A stretch of DNA of 64,000 nucleotides from Haliotis asinina. Lineage: Eukaryota; Mollusca; Gastropoda; Lepetellida; Haliotidae. The position numbers were made by a program, and so were the translations under genes. Under the pieces are notes generated by a model, which was given only the letters and a program-made list of their open reading frames with translations, was not told where the DNA came from and made no database searches. Where the stretch lies: NCBI RefSeq assembly GCF_037392515.1, contig NC_090290.1, forward strand, positions 35,675,253 to 35,739,252, read 5' to 3'. Position 1 is the stretch's first letter; every line of letters begins with the position of its first letter. Positions 13,101 through 25,100 of the stretch are shown in pieces.

Positions 13101-16100
13101 TCCATGTCGTTCCTGACAGCCACGTTCAGCACCAAGTCTTTTGTCGCGTTGATAACGACATCCTTATCTAAAGGCTCCCTTATAAGGGCCCCATCCTCAT
13201 TATTTATGCTCGCTTGAAGGTCAAGGATGAGGTCAGACCAACACTGGTTCTCTTGACCACATTCAAGTTGAAAAGCCACCTGAAGTCACGGAGAAGTTAT
13301 TAGTCACTTTAAGTTTGAAGCATTGAATCATGAAAGCCTCAGCATGCAAACTTTCACAAAGATAGTCAAGGAAAAATGTCAGGTAAAATTAAATATAGGA
13401 AAGATTTCATTGTTATCGAGTTGAATCATCAAGAAGAATACCAACAGGGAGCTATCAGTCTACATATTGCGTAGATACTTAACATATAATAGCCACATAA
13501 TTAATTTGGTTCACATCCGCTGTTTTTGTGAGGTTTGAACTATCTGCAAAACAGTATCTTATCGAATCACGGCAGTGAAGAAGCTGGTTGATAGGTAAAC
13601 ATTTCAAGTAAGTCTGAGTGTTTTGTTGGTATACATTCAGAGACGAATGTACACTTTAACGAAATTAGGACTGAGGCTATTTCTTCATCATATGTTATAT
13701 TCTGACACATCGTGATATAGACAAACGCTGTTTTGAACAGATAACCTATTTTCGTTTGGAAATAGTGTTTTGTTTGCATCTTGTTTAACGCCGCAGTCGG
13801 CATTATTGCGAGTTACCATTTCTTTCTTCTTGAAAAGCTATTGTTTTCTCATGATTGATTGTGCTATTAAAGAAACAGAGGACACTATTCTGGAAATGTA
13901 GTAGCAAGCGATACAAGTCCCTGTGGTAGTTTGTAAGAAGAGCTTTGAGAGAACAACGTTTAACCACTCACGTCTTTGATCAGTTTGTGGGGTCGTGACT
14001 GATTGGTGACCGGCTGGATGTCGGAGTTGGGATCCGCCGGTTGTGGGAGTTGGTACATGGCCTCCACACGGACCACAGTGAACGGATCCTTATCTACGCG
14101 ATCCTACAAAGATCCATAGAGAAACATTGCAAAACGTACGAAGTGAAAGAATTGTGTTCACTCGCTGCTGCCAAGGTGTCATGTGAACAACAATATATAG
14201 AAATGGCGTATCTTACATTTACACTGATGGCTTGAAACTCCCGGCATGCTCCTGTTTGGCTGTTAGCAGTTATTACATCAGATACGAAATCGACGTAGCC
14301 CTGTGTGGAGTTAATGAGTATACGCTTCTGTCCATTTCCTTTGTACGTATCCACAGAAAGTATGTAGTCAAACACTGAAACGTAGGCGTTGTATAGGGTT
14401 ACAGCTTGGGGGTTGTGTGACATATACGCATGTTGTATAGGGTTACAGCTTGGGGGTTGTGTGACATGCACACATGTTGTATAGGGTTACAGCTTGGGGG
14501 TTGTGTGACATGTACACATGTTGTATAGGGTTACAGCTTGGGGGTTGTGTGACATGCACACATGTTGTATAGGGTTACAGCTTGGGGGTTGTGTGACATG
14601 TACACATGTTGTATAGGGTTACAGCTTGGGGGTTGTGTGACATGTACACATGTTGTATAGGGTTACAGCTTGGGGGTTGTGTGACATGTACACATGTTGT
14701 ATAGGGTTACAGCTTGGGGGTTGTGTGACATGTACACATGTTGTATAGGTTACAGCTTGGGGGTTGTGTGACATATACACGTTGTATAGCATTACAGCTT
14801 GGGGTTGTATAAACTATATACATGTTTTATAGCCTTTGAATGTCATTTAGAAGTGTAAATACATAAGAATGAAGATTTTATGGATATCAACTTCTTTATG
14901 AGAGAACACAACGTTTCGGAGTTAATGCTTACTCCTTCATCAGGTGATTGAGAAAGGGATACAGAGGTGTATTTATATGTACAGGTAAAACAATAACAAA
15001 GTAACAAGTGGAACGAGTTAACGAAAGCTAGTATAAACAAGCACTGATAGGAAGCCGATAGTTAAGATAACAATGATGGAAGCCAACGGTAATGCATTAC
15101 AGTTGATTGGATATGTTTACATAACATGATTGGGGATAAGGATGGAAGCCAATGGTGATACATTACGCATGATAGGATGATGTACATAACACACGATAGG
15201 GGGTGAGCATGTATACATGAGGGTTGGTGATGTACAAACACAAGTATGTACTCGGGTAGATAGGCTATACATGAATTACATAGATAGAATGTACACAGGT
15301 AGATGAGATTAATTTATCAATAAGTCCCAGGCACTTGGTAGGTACACTCCTTGGTCGCGGTTGATGGCTGGTTTCTGTCTCCGGATCTCGATGGCCTCTT
15401 GCAGTTTCCTTTGGCGCCAGTTGTTGTTGTTGGTAGATAGTATCCTAGTGTCCTCCCATCCAATTGATACGCATGTTGTATCCAAACCTCGCCCGCAGCT
15501 GCTTTGACACCTCCTACTTCACATTCAATGGTAAGATATACAAGCAGATCCACGGTCTCCCCATGGGCTCACCTCTTTCTCCTCTCATTACAGAAATCTT
15601 CATGACCTCCTTCGAGGAAGCAGCCCTCTCCACAACTCCGTTCCAGCCCCTCTGTTGGTACCGCAAAGTCGACGACACCTTCACCACCATCGCCTATGAC
15701 AACGACCCCAATGAGCTCCTCAACCACCTCAACGACCAACATCCAAGAATCAAGTTCACCATGGAGACTGAGACCAACCAACACCTGCCCTTCCTTGATG
15801 TATCCCTCCACACCACAGACGATGGACTTAGAACCTCAGTATACCGCAAGCCGACGCACACCGACCAGTACATCCACTACAACTCCTGCCACCACCCTCA
15901 GATCAAGCAAGCTATCATCGCCACCCTTACCAGACGTGCCAAAGCCCTCTGCCACCCCGATGCCCTAAACAATGAACTGGACCACCTCAGAAAGACATTC
16001 ACCACACTCAACGGGTACCCTCCCCAGCTCGTCACAGCCACCATCAACAAGACCCTTAAGGACCGAGAACCCCGCCCCAAACCTGCTCCATCACCCATCA

Positions 16101-19100
16101 GAGTAACCATACCCTACTTTGGCCCCATCAGTCATCAAATATCACGCCTCATCAAGACCAAAGCCAGCATCGATGTCACCTTCTCCAGTGGCAAGACCAT
16201 CAAGACCTACCTAAAAGCCAACGGTAAAGGACCCAGCTGTGAACACCCTAACCCGAGAGGATGCATCTACCAGATCCCTTGCAACTGTGGCGACCTATAC
16301 ATTGGAGAAACGCTGAGACCAATCAACACCAGAATGAAGGAACATCAGACCTCAGTCAGGAAACTCGACCAGAAATCGGCCATCTCTGAACATATTCTCA
16401 AGAACCCTGAACACTCAATTGGATGGGAGGACACTAGGATACTATCTACCAACAACAACAACTGGCGCCAAAGGAAACTGCAAGAGGCCATCGAGATCCG
16501 GAGACAGAAACCAGCCATCAACCGCGACCAAGGAGTGTACCTACCAAGTGCCTGGGACTTATTGATAAATTAATCTCATCTACCTGTGTACATTCTATCT
16601 ATGTAATTCATGTATAGCCTATCTACCCGAGTACATACTTGTGTTTGTACATCACCAACCCTCATGTATACATGCTCACCCCCTATCGTGTGTTATGTAC
16701 ATCATCCTATCATGCGTAATGTATCACCATTGGCTTCCATCCTTATCCCCAATCATGTTATGTAAACATATCCAATCAACTGTAATGCATTACCGTTGGC
16801 TTCCATCATTGTTATCTTAACTATCGGCTTCCTATCAGTGCTTGTTTATACTAGCTTTCGTTAACTCGTTCCACTTGTTACTTTGTTATTGTTTTACCTG
16901 TACATATAAATACACCTCTGTATCCCTTTCTCAATCACCTGATGAAGGAGTAAGCATTAACTCCGAAACGTTGTGTTCTCTCATAAAGAAGTTGATATCC
17001 ATAAAATCTTCATTCTTATGTTTTATAGCGTTACAGCATGAGGGGTATGTGATACATACACATGTCGTATAGCGTTACAGCATAGGGGGTTCTGTGACAC
17101 ATAAATGTGTCGTTTAGTATTGCAGGGGTTTGTGTAACACATATACCTGTTGTATATTGTTACAGCATATGGGTTGTGTGACACCTATACCTCTTGTGTA
17201 TTGTTACAGCATGGGTGTTGTGTGACCCATATACCTGCTTTTAGAGCATGGGGAGTTGTGTGACACATGTTCATGTTGCATATTGTTACAGCATGGGGTG
17301 TTGTGTGACACATCTACATATTGTGTATTGTTACAGCATGGGGAGTTGTGTGACACATACCTGTTTTTGAAGCATGGGGAGTTGTGTGACGTATGTACAT
17401 GTTACATAGTGTTACAGCATGGGGAGTTGTGTGACACATCTACATATTGTGTATTGTTACAGCATGTGGAGTTGTGTGACACATATACCTGTTGTGTGTT
17501 TTTGCAGCATGGGGAATTATGTGACACATAGACCTGCTGTGTATTGCTTCACCATGCACATTCAGTCAAAGACAGTAACGTCGAAATTTGAGGCACTTTA
17601 TAGATTATTCGACGTATCTATACTGACACAGTATGGGACAAAGGTTGAAGAAGGGGTACGCAGTGAATAAGGTTTCACTCTGAAACAACCGAATGTTCGA
17701 CACGTCACAACTGGACTGTAGCTCGAATATTTAAAATAGATACAGAAATTCATAAAAGCAAAAGCAACAACGTTAACAATGATGCTGAGTCTTACTGAGG
17801 CTTGGAGGAAGGCTGACTCCGGTGTAGTGGAAACAGATCCGCAACAAGAAACATCTGTCAGTGTTAGTCCCCGCTGGACAATTGGACCTGTCCTTGATGA
17901 CAAGCTGGGGTTCAGTCGTGACGTTGGCGTGAAGGTCAACTATGGGCCTCGTTCTGAGAATGACAGCAGAATCCGAGAGGTATGCCCCGACAGCGATATC
18001 TGCAAAAAAGTTGCTGGTCACTTATGTCGGTTTGAACACTGTTTCAGTTTAATAGTCGTAGAATTCTTTCATGAAGGACAGAATCCTAGAGTAATCGTGA
18101 TCGTACATCCGTTGATATGAACGAAAATGGTGAAACATGAGGAAGCCAGAACAAGGATAAAAACAGATGGAGATCAAAGGATGAGAACAGATGGGGATTA
18201 AGGGATCAAAACAGGAGGATATCAAAAGATCAAAGGAAAAACCGGTGGAAATTGAAGGATTATCAGAATAGGTGGGGGTCAAAGGATAAAAAAGACGAAG
18301 ATCAAAGAACCAAAACAGGCGGAAATAAATGGGGGGATCAAATGATCAAAACAGACATATCTAAAAAAATCAAACAGGTGAAAATCAAACGTTTAAAGCA
18401 GCTGCGATCAAAGGATGACAACAGGAAGTGATGAAGCGATCAGTCGGATGTGTAGTATCAGGACAGAGGATCAAAGGATCAAAACAGATGATATGAAAGG
18501 ACCAAAGCAGAGGGAAATCAGACAACCAACACAGGCGAAAACCAAAGGACCAAAGCAGGTAGATCAAAGGATAAAAATAGGTGGTTATCCAAGGATAAAA
18601 CAGATCAAAGATCAAAGCAGATGAGGTCAACAGATCAAAACAGGTGGGATCAAAGGGTGAAAACAGGCGAGAATGAAAAGATCAAAGGAGGTGGAGATCA
18701 AAAGATCAAACTAAGTGCCAAGCAAAGAATCAAAACTAGCGGGGAACCAAGGATGAAACAGGCAGACATCAAAGGATGAAACAGGCAGACATCAAAGGAT
18801 GAAAACAGGCAGACATGGAAGGGTCATCCAGTAGCATAATGTATTGACTTTTTCAGGCAACAAACCTACAAAAATACCTACAAAATATGAAGATTCTACA
18901 CGGATTCTACACTTAGGAGATCAGAGAGTGTGTCTGTTGAGTGGTGGGTCGTACCGGGGTAGCCATTGCTGTCCACGTCGGCAGGTTTGGAAATGCTCCA
19001 GCCAAAAGACGTCACTGTCTCCGTGTCGTTAATGTCGCGGCCTCCTATTCTCTGCATCGGTTCGGCGCTCAACCCTCCATCCCCTCCGTGGTAGATATAT

Positions 19101-22100
19101 ACCGCCCCGCGTCCTTCATCCTCGTATGGAGCTCCAACAGCAACATCTGGAAGATGATAACGACATATGTCACATATCTTCTGTCACCTCTGCTGACGTC
19201 TCCAACACCCAAATTGACTATCACGAACGTATTTATACTACCATCAATTTTCATGTTCCAACAGAAACTTGTCATTATGCTATGTCATTCTCCAAGTCAT
19301 CTGTATGACAGTCACTGTCTCCAAGTCTGCTGCTGAGAGTTCCAAACATTACTGAGTGCGGCGTAAAACTAAACACACCCTTGATGAGTCGATGGCTACC
19401 ACGGTAATCACAAGCTCACCTTAGTAACCATCACTGTTGATGAGTCGATGACTACCACGGTAATCACAAGGTCACCTTAGTAACCATCACCGTTGATGAG
19501 TCGATGACTACCACGGTAATCACAAGCTCACCTTAGTAACCATCACCGTTGATGAGTCGATGACTACCACGGTAATCACAAGCTCACCTTAGTAACCATC
19601 ACCGTTGATGAGTCGATGACTACAACGGTAATCACAAGCTCACCTTAGTAACCATCACCGTTGATGAGTCGATGACTACCACGGTAATCACAAGCTCACC
19701 TTAGTAACCATCACCGTTGATGAGTCGATGACTACCACGGTAATCACAAGCTCACCTTAGTAACCATCACCGTTGATGAGTCGATGACTACCACGGTAAT
19801 CACAAGGTCACCTTAGTAACCATCACTGCTGATGAGTCGATGACTACCACGGTAATCACAAGCTCACCTTAGTAACCATCACTGTTGATGAGTCGATGAC
19901 TACCACGGTAATCACAAGCTCACCTTAGTAACCATCACTGTTGATGAGTCGATGACTACCACGGTAATCACAAGCTCACCTTAGTAACCATCACTGTTGA
20001 TGAGTCGATGGCTACCACGGTAATCACAAGCTCACCTTAGTAACCATCACTGTTGATGAGTCGATGGCTACCACGGTGATCACAAGCTCACCTTAGTAAC
20101 CATCACCGTTGATGAGTCGATGACTACCACGGTAATCACAAGCTCACCTTAGTAACCATCACCGTTGATGAGTCGATGGCTACCACGGTAATCACAAGCT
20201 CACCTTAGTAACCATCACTGTTGATGAGTCGATGACTACCAAGGTAATCCCAAGCTAACCTTAGTAACCATCACTGTTGATGAGTCGATGACTACCACGG
20301 TAATCACAAGCTCACCTTAGTAACCATCACTGTTGATGAGTCGATGGCTACCACGGTAATCACAAGCTCACCTTAGTAACCATCACTGTTGATGAGTCGA
20401 TGGCTACCACGGTAATCACAAGCTCACCTTAGTAACCATCACCGTTGATGAGTCGATGGCTACCACGGTAATCACAAGCTCACCTTAGTAACCATCACTG
20501 TTGATGAGTCGATGACTACCACGGTAATCACAAGCTCACCTTAGTAACCATCACCGTTGATGAGTCGATGACTACCACGGTAATCACAAGCTCACCTTAG
20601 TAACCATCACTGTTGATGAGTCGATGACTACCACGGTAATCACAAGCTCACCTTAGTAACCATCACTGTTGATGAGTCGATGACTACCACGGTAATCACA
20701 AGCTCACCTTAGTAACCATCACCGTTGATGAGTCGATGACTACCACGGTAATCACAAGCTCACCTTAGTAACCATCACCGTTGATGAGTCGATGACTACC
20801 ACGGTAATCACAAGCTCACCTTAGTAACCATCACTGTTGATGAGTCGATGACTACCACGGTAATCACAAGCTCACCTTAGTAACCATCACCGTTGATGAG
20901 TCGATGACTACCACGGTAATCACAAGCTCACCTTAGTAACCATCACCGTTGATGAGTCGATGACTACCACGGTAATCACAAGCTCACCTTAGTAACCATC
21001 ACTGTTGATGAGTCGATGACTACCACGGTAATCACAAGCTCACCTTAGTAACCATCACCGTTGATGAGTCGATGACTACCACGGTAATCACAAGCTCACC
21101 TTAGTAACCATCACTGTTGATGAGTCGATGACTACCACGGTAATCCCTAGCTAACCTTAGTAACCATCACTGTTGATGAGTCGATGACTACCACGGTAAT
21201 CACAAGCTCACCTTAGTAACCATCACCGTTGATGAGTCGATGACTACCACGGTAATCACAAGCTCACCTTAGTAACCATCACTGTTGATGAGTCGATGAC
21301 TACCACGGTAATCCCAAGCTAACCTTAGTAACCATCACTGTTGATGAGTCGATGACTACCACGGTAATCCCAAGCTAACCTTAGTAACCATCACTGTTGA
21401 TGAGTCGATGGCTACCACGGTAATCCCAAGCTCACCTTAGTAACCATCACTGTTGATGAGTCGATGGCTACCACGGTAATCACAAGCTCACCTTAGTAAC
21501 CATCACTGTTGATGAGTCGATGACTACCACGGTAATCACAAGCTCACCTTAGTAACCATCACCGTTGATGAGTCGATGACTACCACGGTAATCACAAGGT
21601 CACCTTAGTAACCATCACTGTTGATGAGTCGATGACTACCACGGTAATCCCAAGCTCACCTTAGTAACCATCACTGTTGATGAGTCGATGACTACCACGG
21701 TAATCACAAGCTCACCTTAGTAACCATCACTGTTGATGAGTCGATGACTACCACGTTAATCACAAGCTCACCTTAGTAACCATCACCGTTGATGAGTCGA
21801 TGACTACCACGGTAATCACAAGCTCACCTTAAAAACCATCACTGTTGATGAGTCGATGGCTACCACGGTAATCACAAGCTCACCTTAGTAACCATCACTG
21901 TTGATGAGTCGATGGCTACCACGGTAATCACAAGCTCACCTTAGTAACCATCACTGTTGATGAGTCGATGACTACCACGGTAATCACAAGCTAACCTTAG
22001 TAACCATCACCGTTGATGAGTCGATGACTACCACGGTAATCACAAGCTCACCTTACTAACCATCACCGTTGATGAGTCGATGACTACCACGGTAATCACA

Positions 22101-25100
22101 AGCTAACCTTAGTAACCATCACCGTTGATGAGTCGATGACTACCACGGTAATCACAAGCTCACCTTAGTAACCATCACTGTTGATGAGTCGATGACTACC
22201 ACGGTAATCACAAGCTCACCTTAGTAACCATCACCGTTGATGAGTCGATGACTACCACGGTAATCACAAGCTCACCTTAGTAACCATCACCGTTGATGAG
22301 TCGATGACTACCACGGTAATCACAAGCTCACCTTAGTAACCATCACTGTTGATGAGTCGATGACTACCACGGTAATCACAAGCTCACCTTAGTAACCATC
22401 ACTGTTGATGAGTCGATGACTACCACGGTAATCACAAGCTCACCTTAGTAACCATCACTGTTGATGAGTCGATGACTACCACGTTAATCACAAGCTCACC
22501 TTAGTAACCATCACCGTTGATGAGTCGATGACTACCACGGTAATCACAAGCTCACCTTAAAAACCATCACTGTTGATGAGTCGATGGCTACCACGGTAAT
22601 CACAAGCTCACCTTAGTAACCATCACTGTTGATGAGTCGATGGCTACCACGGTAATCACAAGCTCACCTTAGTAACCATCACTGTTGATGAGTCGATGAC
22701 TACCACGGTAATCACAAGCTAACCTTAGTAACCATCACCGTTGATGAGTCGATGACTACCACGGTAATCACAAGCTCACCTTACTAACCATCACCGTTGA
22801 TGAGTCGATGACTACCACGGTAATCACAAGCTAACCTTAGTAACCATCACCGTTGATGAGTCGATGACTACCACGGTAATCACAAGCTCACCTTAGTAAC
22901 CATCACTGTTGATGAGTCGATGACTACCACGGTAATCACAAGCTCACCTTAGTAACCATCACCGTTGATGAGTCGATGACTACCACGGTAATCACAAGCT
23001 CACCTTAGTAACCATCACCGTTGATGAGTCGATGACTACCACGGTAATCACAAGCTCACCTTAGTAACCATCACTGTTGATGAGTCGATGACTACCACGG
23101 TAATCACAAGCTCACCTTAAAAACCATCACTGTTGATGAGTCGATGACTACCACGGTAATCACAAGCTCACCTTAGTAACCATCACCGTTGATGAGTCGA
23201 TGACTACCACGGTAATCACAAGCTCACCTTAGTAACCATCACTGTTGATGAGTCGATGACTACCACGGTAATCCCAAGCTAACCTTAGTAACCATCACTG
23301 TTGATGAGTCGATGACTACCACGGTAATCACAAGCTCACCTTAGTAACCATCACTGTTGATGAGTCGATGACTACCACGGTAATCACAAGCTCACCTTAG
23401 TAACCATCACTGTTGATGAGTCGATGACTACCACGGTAATCACAAGCTCACCTTAGTAACCATCACTGTTGATGAGTCGATGGCTACCACGGTAATCACA
23501 AGCTCACCTTAGTAACCATCACTGTTGATGAGTCGATGGCTACCACGGTAATCACAAGCTCACCTTAGTAACCATCACTGTTGATGAGTCGATGGCTACC
23601 ACGGTAATCACAAGCTCACCTTAGTAACCATCACTGTTGATGAGTCGATGACTACCACGGTAATCACAAGCTCACCTTAGTAACCATCACCGTTGATGAG
23701 TCGATGACTACCACGGTAATCACAAGCTCACCTTAGTAACCATCACCGTTGATGAGTCGATGACTACCACGGTAATCACAAGCTCACCTTAGTAACCATC
23801 ACTGTTGATGAGTCGATGACTACCACGGTAATCACAAGCTCACCTTAGTAACCATCACCGTTGATGAGTCGATGACTACCACGGTAATCACAAGCTCACC
23901 TTAGTAACCATCACCGTTGATGAGTCGATGACTACCACGGTAATCACAAGCTCACCTTAGTAACCATCACTGTTGATGAGTCGATGACTACCACGGTAAT
24001 CACAAGCTCACCTTAGTAACCATCACCGTTGATGAGTCGATGACTACCACGGTAATCACAAGCTCACCTTAGTAACCATCACCGTTGATGAGTCGATGAC
24101 TACCACGGTAATCACAAGCTCACCTTAGTAACCATCACTGTTGATGAGTCGATGACTACCACGGTAATCACAAGCTCACCTTAGTAACCATCACTGTTGA
24201 TGAGTCGATGACTACCACGGTAATCACAAGCTCACCTTAGTAACCATCACCGTTGATGAGTCGATGACTACCACGGTAATCACAAGCTCACCTTAGTAAC
24301 CATCACTGTTGATGAGTCGATGACTACCACGGTAATCACAAGCTCACCTTAGTAACCATCACCGTTGATGAGTCGATGACTACCACGGTAATCACAAGCT
24401 CACCTTAGTAACCATCACTGTTGATGAGTCGATGACTACCACGGTAATCACAAGCTCACCTTAGTAACCATCACCGTTGATGAGTCGATGACTACCACGG
24501 TAATCACAAGCTCACCTTAGTAACCATCACCGTTGATGAGTCGATGACTACCACGGTAATCCCAAGATCACCTTAGTAACCATCACTGTTGATGAGTCGA
24601 TGACTACCACGGTAATCACAAGCTCACCTTAGTAACCATCACTGTTGATGAGTCGATGACTACCACGGTAATCCCAAGCTCACCTGCATAACCATCACCG
24701 TTGATGTCTCCAAGGTTACTGATGGAAGTTCCAAATCTGGCTCCGTGTTCATTGTTGCCCTTGAGAACCGAGCTCCGTGTCAATACCCGCTGTGAAATGC
24801 AAAAACGGATTACGGCCGCTGAGAAAATGATGGTCTGTGTTAAGTCAAACGTTTCTCTCAACGGTACAGATACATGTTCTTGAATTCGTCTTAAAGTGGA
24901 ATTACTTTCTTGTTTTGTTTTGTTTTTTTTCTGCAGAGAACAAAACAAGCGAAAACAACAGTATCAAAACAGGTGGAATCAAAGGATCAAACAAGCAGAC
25001 AGCAAAGGATCCCGCTGTGAAATGAATAAACGGACAAAAGGCCCTGAGAAAATATATACGTAAACACATCAGCTCCAAACTGGGCTGAAATTGGGCTGCT

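Larger units (their letters stand above)
14834..17021 (+). mobile_element. Penelope-like retroelement, foldback form
   Basis: A 5'-truncated element whose single long frame (15468-16573) has reverse transcriptase and GIY-YIG parts. Its terminal 607 bases (16415-17021) also occur as an inverted copy at 14861-15467, with no difference that I noticed. The element interrupts the 44-bp minisatellite. GTTTTATAGC is present at 14824-14833 and again from about 17020, a likely target-site duplication, leaving 27 extra bases at 14834-14860. The identical arms suggest a recent insertion. Confidence 0.9.

Noticed and set aside
12816..13217. 133-residue plus-strand frame
   Set aside because: It is antisense to integrin exon 15, which has phased splice sites and family motifs.
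13772..13815. SINE family A start (TTTAACGCCGCAGTCGGCAT)
   Set aside because: Only about 35 bases match, too short to list as a copy.
17256..17670. Plus-strand frames with CDTYTCCV-type repeats
   Set aside because: They are translations of the diverged 44-bp minisatellite.
19381..24683. CRISPR array
   Set aside because: Units are contiguous and identical with no unique spacers, and the DNA is eukaryotic. It is a minisatellite derived from an exon end.
19381..24683. Centromeric or general satellite DNA
   Set aside because: The unit is homologous to the adjacent exon-intron junction and the array sits inside one intron, so it is local.
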